Assembly: GCF_022811665.1 (NCBI RefSeq)
Contig: NZ_CP094529.1
Location: forward strand, 1,674,001 to 1,738,000
Length of the DNA stretch: 64,000 nucleotides
Direction: 5' to 3'
From: Chryseobacterium oryzae
GTDB lineage: Bacteria > Bacteroidota > Bacteroidia > Flavobacteriales > Weeksellaceae
Below, one piece after another: positions 57,734-64,000 of the stretch. The translations under genes and the position numbers were made by a program. Within the stretch, counting starts at the first letter, position 1; each line of letters starts with the position of its first letter. Under the pieces are notes generated by a model. That model did no database searches, was not told where the DNA came from, and saw only the letters and a program-made list of their open reading frames with translations.

Positions 57734-57932
57734 ATCGGCTAACATTGTATTGGCAAAATGCGGGTTAAATCTTGAATTGAAAAGCAGAACATTTTTTGCC
57801 GCAAATGCTTTTCAATTCTGCAATTTTTTGTAAGTTAGCATTATTGAAAAAGCATTCGCTACGTTTGGTCTGAAATTGAATATTCGTTCATTTTCTTCCC
57901 GCACTTCGCCAATACTTTTTCCGTTGCACGAC
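57734..57932 (+). repeat. attC-like site 1 (between cassettes 1 and 2)
   Basis: Left arm CTAAC-ATTG-TATTGGC-AAAA-TGCGGG pairs with right arm CCCGCA-CTTC-GCCAATA-CTTTTTCC-GTT. The outer cores ATCGGCTAAC and GTTGCACGAC do not pair with each other. The left core pairs with the start of cassette 1 (55821) and the right core with the end of cassette 2 (58360). About 130 bases of inner sequence form further hairpins. Confidence 0.8.
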
Positions 57933-57981
57933 ATTTTGTGAAAACGACGATGAATAAAATAAAATAAAATTTTTCAATAAA

Positions 57982-58344
57982 ATGGCAGTAAAAAATTTGA
58001 TTAAATCTATTTTCTTGATAATAATATTATCGATATTTAGTTGCAATTCTATAAAAAATAATTACAAACTTGAAAAAAATCTGCCAATAGTTGATTATAA
58101 TAAATCTTATGAATACTATGATAATTCTATTAGCCTGAATAATGCAATTCAGAAAAAAAATGAACAAACTCTGATTTTATACAATAAAAAGCAAATTAAT
58201 AAAGAAAAATTTAATAATCTTCTAAATAAAAAGAAAATAAAATCTATTGAAATAATAGAAGATAGTGCTAAAATATCGTCTTTCGGATTTTCATTTAAAA
58301 ATGTTAAAACTATAATGTTTACCAAAAGCGACGCTTCAAATTGA
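57982..58344 (+). CDS. Cassette 2: small lipoprotein of unknown function
   Basis: 120 residues. The N-terminus IKSIFLIIILSIFSCNSIKN is a lipoprotein signal with Cys21 at the lipobox. The mature part is Asn/Lys-rich and helical (ISLNNAIQKKNEQTLILYNK), ending FKNVKTIMFTKS. No family is recognised. It ends 15 bases before attC-like site 2. Anchoring in the envelope could mean an immunity or exclusion role, but that is only a guess. Confidence 0.65.
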   Translation: MAVKNLIKSIFLIIILSIFSCNSIKNNYKLEKNLPIVDYNKSYEYYDNSISLNNAIQKKNEQTLILYNKKQINKEKFNNLLNKKKIKSIEIIEDSAKISSFGFSFKNVKTIMFTKSDASN

Positions 58345-58359
58345 TTATAGAATAAAAAC

Positions 58360-58558
58360 GTCGTACAACATTGTATTGGCAAAAACGGGCTTGAATATCC
58401 AAATTGAAAATTTGAATATTCTTTGCCGCCAATGCTTTTCGTTTCAACTTTTTTTGTAATTTAGTTTCCACGAAAAAGCATTGGCTTCTACTACTCAAAA
58501 TTGAATTCTCCGAATTCCTTTTTGCCCGTCTTCGCCAATACTTTTTCCGTTGTGTGCC
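58360..58558 (+). repeat. attC-like site 2
   Basis: Left core GTCGTACAAC, right core GTTGTGTGCC. The inner arms are TGTATTGGC-AAAA-ACGGGC and GCCCGT-CTTC-GCCAATAC. The inside (AATTTAGTTTCCACGAAAAA) is nearly identical to site 5. The left core pairs with 57923-57932, and the right core pairs perfectly with 59569-59578. Confidence 0.8.
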
Positions 58559-58594
58559 ATTTTAAACACGACACACCCGAAAAACAAATTAAAA

Positions 58595-59563
58595 ATGAAA
58601 AACATTTTGACCATTTTAACTTTTATTCTTTTGACAAATTTTTCATTTGCACAAAGCGAAAAAGAAACCAATAAAACTGTTGCAACTAATTTTGAAAACA
58701 ATTATAATACTGACAATTTTAAAGAAATTTTCGAGAGCTTTTCACCTGAAATGCAATCAGCATTACCACTTGACAAAACAACAGACTTTCTTATTGGATT
58801 AAAACAACAAGCTGGTAAAATAATTAAAAGAGAATTTGTAAAATACGAACAGAGCTACGCCTCATATAAGACAAAATTTGAAAGAGCATTATTTGCAGTA
58901 AATATTTCAATAGATGATAATTCTAAAATAAACGGACTTTTTGTAAAACCTTTTAAAGAAGACAATCTTCCTAAACTTGAGAGAAACAAAACTAAATTGA
59001 CATTACCCTTTTATGAAGAATGGACTGTAGTTTGGGGTGGCGACACAAAAGAACTTAACTATCACGTTGAAAGTGAAGCTCAAAAAAACGCTTTTGATTT
59101 AGTAATTACAAACGATAAAGGAAATTCATTTAAAACCGACGGAAAAAAGAACGAAGATTATTATGCTTTTGGAAAAGAATTAATAGCACCTTGTAATGGA
59201 GAAATTGTTTTAGTGGTTGATGGTATAAAAGACAATGTTCCAGGAACTTTAAATCCCATTTATATCCCTGGAAATACCGTAATCATAAAGACTGAAAATA
59301 ACGAATATCTGTTTTTCGCCCATTTCAAACAACATTCAATAGTTGTAAAACAAGGACAGAAAGTTAAACAAGGACAACTACTTGGACTATGCGGAAATTC
59401 GGGCAACTCTTCGGAAGCTCATTTACATTTTCACATACAAAATACAGAAGATATGAACTTGGCAACAGGAGTAAAATGTTACTTCGACAAAATTCAAGTT
59501 GACGGACAAATAAAAACCGATTATTCACCTATTCAAAAAAACAAAATAAGTAGCCCTAAATGA
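58595..59563 (+). CDS. Cassette 3: secreted M23-like peptidase with DUF3887-like N-terminus
   Basis: 322 residues from MKNILTILTFILLTNFSFAQ, a signal peptide. An N-terminal helical domain (about 25-130) resembles DUF3887. The C-terminal domain is LytM/M23-like with LFFAHFKQHS and the H-x-H motif HLHFHIQN, plus GQLLGLCGNSGNSSEAH. The first zinc motif HxxxD is degenerate (YYAFGKELIAP), so activity is uncertain. It may act on peptidoglycan in the periplasm. Confidence 0.75.
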   Translation: MKNILTILTFILLTNFSFAQSEKETNKTVATNFENNYNTDNFKEIFESFSPEMQSALPLDKTTDFLIGLKQQAGKIIKREFVKYEQSYASYKTKFERALFAVNISIDDNSKINGLFVKPFKEDNLPKLERNKTKLTLPFYEEWTVVWGGDTKELNYHVESEAQKNAFDLVITNDKGNSFKTDGKKNEDYYAFGKELIAPCNGEIVLVVDGIKDNVPGTLNPIYIPGNTVIIKTENNEYLFFAHFKQHSIVVKQGQKVKQGQLLGLCGNSGNSSEAHLHFHIQNTEDMNLATGVKCYFDKIQVDGQIKTDYSPIQKNKISSPK

Positions 59564-59568
59564 AAAAC

Positions 59569-59706
59569 GGCACACAACAAGGGTTTTGCAATAGTGGGGC
59601 GAAACTGCAAAGTTCAACGGCAGTTCTTCGGTTCAACTTTTGTGCAAAATTGAAGATTTGTGCTTCGATTGCCCCGCCATCGCAAAGCCCCGAAACGTTA
59701 GCAGAA
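59569..59706 (+). repeat. attC-like site 3 (divergent type, 138 bp)
   Basis: Left core GGCACACAAC (perfect partner of 58549-58558). Arms AGGGTTTTGCAATAGTGGGGC and GCCCCGCCATCGCAAAGCCCC pair with several compensatory changes. The right core is GTTAGCAGAA, a perfect partner of 61445-61454. It shares the architecture but almost no sequence with sites 1, 2 and 5-7, and is shorter. Confidence 0.75.
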
Positions 59707-59727
59707 ATAGCAAACCAAACTAATCGC

Positions 59728-61440
59728 ATGAACAATAAAATTATTTTGAATGGATGTATTGATCAATTCAAGAATCAAAACGAATTAACAACAACAGATA
59801 GCGAGACATTCGAACTTTTTTCTTTAACTCAAATTACTAAAGATTTTGATTTAACATTTGAAACCATTCAAGATTCGGTTGTTGATGGCGGTCATGATGG
59901 CGGAATTGATTCTATAATTACAATTATAGATGACTTTGTGCCTGAATCAATTGAAGATTTAGAAGATATCGTATTTAATAGAAAAACAAATGTAAAGATT
60001 GTTATAACTCAATGTAAAAAAGAAAATTCATTTAAAGAATCTGCTTTAGATAAATTAATAACTTCTATACCTGAACTTTTTGATTTAGGAAAATCTACTG
60101 ATGCTCTATTGCAAAGATTTAATTCTAGCGTTGTTGAAAAAGGAATTATAGCAAGAGAAAGTTGGAAAAAATGCACTATAGCTGGAGGAAAGCTAGAAAT
60201 CATTTTTAACTATTGTGCAAATTCAGAAATAATAGAAATTAATACAACCTTTGAACAAAAAGTAACTCAATTGTTAGCTTTATGTCAATCAATTTTTGTT
60301 GGCTCATCAATTAGTTATGATAATTATAGTTGCCATGAGTTACTTAAATTATATCAAACTCAAAAAAATGAAAGACTACAAATAATTTATAAAGAAACAC
60401 CGCTTTCAACAAGTTATAATGATAATGGAATTGGTTACGTTGGAACTGTGAAACTTGCAAATTATAAATCTTTTCTGACTGACGAGGAAGGAAAGATTAG
60501 AGAAGATCTTTTTGAAAGTAATATTAGACATTTCCAGGGTGCAGTAGATGTTAATACAAAAATAAAAAATTCGATTGAAGACATTTCTACCGAAGATTTT
60601 TGGTGGTTGAATAATGGTATAACAATAATTGCTTCGAATCCTTCACTTGTTGGAACTACACTAAGCCTAGACAATGTACAAATAGTAAATGGATTACAAA
60701 CTTCATATTCTATTTTTTTACATCATAATAATGATCAAAATGACACAAGATCTGTACTTGTTAAAGTTATTATCAATGAGGACAAAAGAACAATTGATCA
60801 CATAATTGCATCAACTAATAGTCAAAATCCTGTGTCCCCTTCATTATTAAGAGCTACCGACGATATTCAACGAGAATTGGAATTATTTTACGGGAATGAA
60901 GGATATTTCTATGATCGAAGAAAAAACTATTACAAAAATCAAGGTAAGCCCGCTAGCAGAATTTTCAGTATTCAAACATCTGCTCAGATCATTGAATCAT
61001 TGTTATTTAACAATCCACATTCTGCACGTTCTAAACCTACATCATTAATAAAAGATGACACAACATATAATAGAATCTTTGACCAAAGTCGTAATTACAA
61101 GGTTTACTTAAATAGCTGTTTATTAAACAAAAAAGTTATTGAGTTTTGGACTAGCATTGAAGATAGAGATATGAAAAATAATTTGACAAACTTTAAATTG
61201 CATATCTCTAGAGTGATTACTTCCTTTATTTTTCAAAAAACAAATATCACTGCAAATGATATACAATCATTGGAGCTTGAATTGGTAAATAACGAGAATT
61301 TTGATTCTGCATCTGAGTTTTTATTAGCTAGTATAAACGGCTATCAAATTGAAAATCAAGATGCTAATTTAATTAACATGGCGAAAACCAAAAGCTTTAC
61401 GGATTATTTAGTTAATAGACTAACTACACAATTCCAATAG
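59728..61440 (+). CDS. Cassette 4: AIPR family abortive-infection protein with N-terminal PD-(D/E)XK-like domain
   Basis: 570 residues from MNNKIILNGCIDQFKNQNEL; the frame is open further up, but that part is the attC-like site. The N-terminal domain has GGHDGGID (54-61) and IVITQCKKEN (91-100), the Asp and Gln-x-Lys of Mrr-like nucleases. The AIPR core follows: SNIRHFQGAVDVN, LNNGITIIA (294-302) and VQIVNGLQTS (317-326). AIPR proteins act in phage resistance by abortive infection. The gene is complete and alone in its cassette. Confidence 0.85.
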   Translation: MNNKIILNGCIDQFKNQNELTTTDSETFELFSLTQITKDFDLTFETIQDSVVDGGHDGGIDSIITIIDDFVPESIEDLEDIVFNRKTNVKIVITQCKKENSFKESALDKLITSIPELFDLGKSTDALLQRFNSSVVEKGIIARESWKKCTIAGGKLEIIFNYCANSEIIEINTTFEQKVTQLLALCQSIFVGSSISYDNYSCHELLKLYQTQKNERLQIIYKETPLSTSYNDNGIGYVGTVKLANYKSFLTDEEGKIREDLFESNIRHFQGAVDVNTKIKNSIEDISTEDFWWLNNGITIIASNPSLVGTTLSLDNVQIVNGLQTSYSIFLHHNNDQNDTRSVLVKVIINEDKRTIDHIIASTNSQNPVSPSLLRATDDIQRELELFYGNEGYFYDRRKNYYKNQGKPASRIFSIQTSAQIIESLLFNNPHSARSKPTSLIKDDTTYNRIFDQSRNYKVYLNSCLLNKKVIEFWTSIEDRDMKNNLTNFKLHISRVITSFIFQKTNITANDIQSLELELVNNENFDSASEFLLASINGYQIENQDANLINMAKTKSFTDYLVNRLTTQFQ

Positions 61441-61444
61441 CTAC

Positions 61445-61646
61445 TTCTGCTAACATCGCATTGGCAAAATGGCGGGTTAAGTGCAAACTTCAACCTTTGT
61501 GCTTTTTATTCCGTCGAATGTGTTCCACATTCAGCTTTTTTTAATAATTTAGCTTCTGTGGAAACACATCGGCTAACGTCACTGCTAAATTGAACTTTTT
61601 GTCCAATTTATCCGCCACTTCGCCAATGCGTTTCCCATTAGCAGAA
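61445..61646 (+). repeat. attC-like site 4
   Basis: Left core TTCTGCTAAC, right core ATTAGCAGAA; here both ends also pair with each other because two neighbouring cassettes share the same core. Arms CGCATTGGC-AAAA-TGGCGG and CCGCCA-CTTC-GCCAATGCG. The first base of the right core is A instead of G, the only site without GTT. Confidence 0.78.
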
Positions 61647-62020
61647 ACGGTTCTAAATATCACGCTCAAAAGTATTTACTTAATTTTAAAGGCTTTGTTT
61701 TCTTCCTCTTTTCTTGAAAAATTAACGTTGCGGAATGCAAAATTTTAAAATGATATTTCTAGCAAAATGAAATGCAGAATTGAATTGCGAAATGCTGAAA
61801 AAATGAATTTTGAAAAAGTATGAAATGGAATTTCAAAATATTTCTGGAATTCAAAATTGGAAAAATATAAATTTCTGAATTCAACCAAATTAAGTGAATG
61901 AAATTTTCATTGAAAAACCACGAAATTGAATTCTGAAATCTATAAAAAATCGAATTCCTAAAAGAATGAAATTGAAATAAAATAATCGCAAAAAATTACC
62001 TACTGAAAGTCAATTACCGC
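61647..62020 (+). other. Cassette 5: gene-less cassette
   Basis: About 375 bases between sites 4 and 5 with no frame of useful length on either strand. The sequence is low in complexity, with repeated variants of GAAATTGAATTCTGAAA and AAATGAATTTTGAAA. It may carry a promoter, an RNA, or a dead gene. Its ends still pair (ATTAGCAGAA with TTCTGCTAAC), so it is a valid cassette by structure. Confidence 0.6.
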
Positions 62021-62220
62021 TTCTGCTAACATCGCATTGGCAAAAACGGGCTTGAATATCCAAATTGAAAATTTGAATATTCTTCGCCGCCAATTGCTTT
62101 TCGTTCCAACTTTTTTTGTAATTTAGTTTCCACGAAAAAGCATTGGCTTCTACTCCGCAAAATTGAATTCTCCGAATTCCTTTTTGCCCGTCTTCGCCAA
62201 TACTTTTTCCGTTGTACGCA
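62021..62220 (+). repeat. attC-like site 5 (hybrid left end)
   Basis: The left 18 bases (TTCTGCTAACATCGCATTGG) are those of site 4, while the remaining about 180 bases are nearly identical to site 2. The arms still pair (ATTGGC / GCCAAT), but the outermost arm bases no longer match. The right core GTTGTACGCA pairs perfectly with 62882-62891. Confidence 0.75.
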
Positions 62221-62250
62221 ATTTTACACCAACCGTTTACAAATTCCAAA

Positions 62251-62877
62251 GTGAAAAAACAACTTCTATTTTTAGTTTTATTATTTTCCATTACAAGTTG
62301 TTTGAATAATAAATTTATCAAACCTAAAGAAAGTACAAATGAATATAATGAAACTTTATATTTTGCAACATATGATGAAAATAGGTATCCAAAAGACACA
62401 ATCAGAAATGGACCAAATGATTCACTTTCTCTATTTGTAAATAAATGGTATTCTAAGCATCTAAATTCGTTAAAAGAAACACCTATTTATAACAGAAAAA
62501 AAGAAAACATAAATATTATAAGATACACAAATTTAGGAACTTGGTCACATCCATTTATGTATAGAATTGAACAAAAAAATGGAAAGATAATTGAAATTTA
62601 CAAACAAACAAATGGTTTAGGTGGTTATCAAACTGGAAAAATCACAAAAAATTCTGAAAAACAAATTAGTAATAAGAAATGGAATGAAATTATTTCAAAA
62701 ACTAATGAAATAGATTTTTGGAATATAAATACTCACGATCCAAATTTTATACTTGACGGCGAAGAATGGATTTTGGAAATCTTGATTGATGGAAAATATC
62801 ATTTAGTTACGCGAAATAGTCCAGAAAATTATGGTGGAAAAAAATTTGCTGAACTATGTAAAATGATAAGTAAATAA
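62251..62877 (+). CDS. Cassette 6: lipoprotein of unknown function (GTG start)
   Basis: 208 residues when started at the GTG of VKKQLLFLVLLFSITSC. An ATG at 62212 lies inside the attC-like site and is rejected. Cys17 is at the lipobox. The mature protein is Asn/Lys/Glu-rich with mixed alpha/beta pattern (LGTWSHPFMYRIEQKNGKII, GEEWILEILIDGKYHLVTRN). No family is recognised. It ends four bases before site 6. Confidence 0.65.
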   Translation: MKKQLLFLVLLFSITSCLNNKFIKPKESTNEYNETLYFATYDENRYPKDTIRNGPNDSLSLFVNKWYSKHLNSLKETPIYNRKKENINIIRYTNLGTWSHPFMYRIEQKNGKIIEIYKQTNGLGGYQTGKITKNSEKQISNKKWNEIISKTNEIDFWNINTHDPNFILDGEEWILEILIDGKYHLVTRNSPENYGGKKFAELCKMISK

Positions 62878-62881
62878 AAAC

Positions 62882-63080
62882 TGCGTACAACATTGTATTG
62901 GCAAAATGCGGGGTTTAAGTCTGAATTGAAAATCCACAGCTTTTTTGCCGCCGTTGCTTTTCAATTCCACATTTTTTTGTAATTTAGTTCCATTGAAAAA
63001 GCATCGGCTTCATTTGGTCTTTCTTGAACTAAAGTTCTTCGAATTCCCGCACTTCGCCAATACTTTTTCCGTTATCTGTA
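62882..63080 (+). repeat. attC-like site 6
   Basis: Left core TGCGTACAAC, right core GTTATCTGTA. Arms TGTATTGGC-AAAA-TGCGGG and CCCGCA-CTTC-GCCAATAC, with inner hairpin GAATTGAAAA / TTTTCAATTC. It is nearly identical to site 7. Confidence 0.8.
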
Positions 63081-63090
63081 ATAACATCAA

Positions 63091-63738
63091 ATGACTGTCC
63101 CTCAAATAATTGAAGTTATCCAAAGTGAACTAAAAAATAAAGCTTGGGGAATAACTGAACAAATTTTAGAAATTCACAATCCTATTTTTGTCGACAATAA
63201 AATTCAAATTGAAAATATTGTTAAAAATGAAAATGAAATAAGTGTATTCATTCCTATCGAAAACGAAAAATTTTATTTGACTTTTTATATTAATTCTGAG
63301 AAAATGGAAATTATTGGAATTTCAACGGAACCAAATATTTCAATTTATTTTAAAGCAACTTCTGAAGAATTAAGTGAAACCGAATTACAAAATTTCACAA
63401 AATTAGAAATCACAAAAAGTTGGAATAAAGGAGAATTAAGAAAACTTGGAAATACTTCACACAGTTTTAGCTGCATAATTATTGAACCGAATAAAAAACC
63501 GAATAATTTTGAATCCAAAATCGCTGAATTAATTGAAGAATTAGAAAAAGACAAATCTGGGATTCAAAAATTATCGGAAAATGCAAATGGTTATATTCAA
63601 GTTATAATGGAATTTCATAATGGAAATGGAATGATTGGAGGACCAAATTTATCGGAAGAAATAATAAAATCTTTAAATGGATTGAAATTGTCATTAGATT
63701 TTGATTTTTATGTCTCTGGAAATCCATATAAATCTTAA
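63091..63738 (+). CDS. Cassette 7: DUF4279-containing protein
   Basis: 215 residues, no signal peptide. An N-terminal helix-strand domain (about 1-110) precedes a C-terminal part of DUF4279 type (LGNTSHSFSCIIIEPNKK, ISELIEEL-like helix, GYIQVIMEFHNGNGMIGGPN). DUF4279 proteins are often found among immunity or defence genes. The function is unknown. It starts 11 bases after site 6 and ends 10 bases before site 7. Confidence 0.7.
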   Translation: MTVPQIIEVIQSELKNKAWGITEQILEIHNPIFVDNKIQIENIVKNENEISVFIPIENEKFYLTFYINSEKMEIIGISTEPNISIYFKATSEELSETELQNFTKLEITKSWNKGELRKLGNTSHSFSCIIIEPNKKPNNFESKIAELIEELEKDKSGIQKLSENANGYIQVIMEFHNGNGMIGGPNLSEEIIKSLNGLKLSLDFDFYVSGNPYKS

Positions 63739-63747
63739 AATTGCTAC

Positions 63748-63945
63748 TACAGATAACACGGTATTGGCAAAATGCGGGGTTTAAGTCTGAATTGAAAATC
63801 CATAGCTTTTTTATCGCCGCTGCTTTTCAATTCCACATTTTTTGTAATTTAGTTCCATTGAAAAAGCATCAGCTTCGTTTGGTCTTTCTTGAACTAAAGT
63901 TCTTCGAATTCCCGCACTTCGCCAATACTTTTTCCGTTACCTGCA
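63748..63945 (+). repeat. attC-like site 7
   Basis: Left core TACAGATAAC (perfect partner of 63071-63080), right core GTTACCTGCA whose partner lies past the window. Arms as in site 6. The array therefore continues beyond 64000. Confidence 0.8.
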
Positions 63946-63972
63946 ATTTTCCAAAAACACTCTACAAAAACA

Positions 63973-64000
63973 ATGAATAAAAGAATTTTTGCTTTTTTAA
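63973..64000 (+). CDS. Cassette 8: start of a further gene (cut by the window end)
   Basis: ATG at 63973 opens a frame reading MNKRIFAFL, which looks like the start of a signal peptide. It begins 28 bases after site 7, the same spacing as in other cassettes. Confidence 0.45.

Noticed and set aside
58149..58701. Small minus-strand frames in cassettes 2 and 3
   Set aside because: They lie inside attC-like sites or antisense to the lipoprotein gene and have no typical starts.
57734..63945. The repeats as a CRISPR array
   Set aside because: Repeat units are about 200 bp, separated by full genes of variable length, with no short regular spacers and no cas genes.

Overview
The window looks like the chromosome of a Flavobacteriia member, most likely Chryseobacterium or a close Weeksellaceae relative. 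The evidence is low GC, promoters of the Bacteroidota type TTG-N17-23-TAnnTTTG, T9SS type A sorting domains, a fused CcoN-CcoO cytochrome oxidase, TSP3-OmpA proteins and many small stress-type proteins. The species is an inference from gene content only.

Layout. (1) 1-14.5 kb is ordinary chromosome, mostly on the minus strand: a porin fragment, typA, a PfpI/DJ-1 protein, DUF1294, two paralogous Crp/Fnr regulators, a stand-alone receiver protein, a large OmpA-like protein, small stress proteins, ppk1, then dnaK on the plus strand. (2) 14.5-36.7 kb is an integrated mobilizable element inserted at the 3' end of dnaK. It carries an HTH protein and a tyrosine recombinase, a VapE-like helicase, a Toprim primase, six iteron-like repeats, a MobV-like relaxase, and a cation-homeostasis cargo: nhaA, a sigma54-type response regulator, kdpF-A-B-C, an outer-membrane barrel, a broken DUF389 gene, a short KdpD sensor and a separate histidine kinase. 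A near-exact copy of the dnaK 3' end plus a terminator closes it at 36.67-36.75 kb. (3) 36.75-42.1 kb is a second, eroded island in tandem, ending in a third copy of the same dnaK-tail/terminator sequence. It holds a DUF2779 nuclease, a WYL regulator with an esterase, a cPPR-type receiver protein, and pseudogenes of a 5'-nucleotidase and a DUF2493 protein. (4) 42.1-55.6 kb is chromosome again: ccoQ and ccoN-O, an AraC regulator, a cobalamin-riboswitch operon of two T9SS-secreted proteins (one a BtuG-like beta-propeller), a Ppx/GppA protein, DUF4142, DUF892, an extreme Asp/Ser/Gly protein with a KGG motif, and an EamA transporter.

(5) 55.82 kb to the window end is the most unusual part: an array of single-gene cassettes separated by about 200-bp imperfect inverted repeats that behave like integron attC sites. 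The 10 bases that open each cassette (GTT...) are the reverse complement of the 10 bases that close the same cassette (...AAC). They do not match the other end of the same repeat, which is the expected signature of cassettes that circularise through attC. No integron integrase is visible, so this is a CALIN-like array. Its cargo is defence-flavoured: a reverse transcriptase preceded by a structured RNA of about 315 nt (a DRT-type system candidate), an AIPR-family protein with a PD-(D/E)XK-like N-terminus, two small lipoproteins, an M23-like secreted protein, a DUF4279 protein and a cassette without a gene.

Both mobile elements and the cassette array are read here from sequence only. Family names come from recognisable motifs, not database searches.
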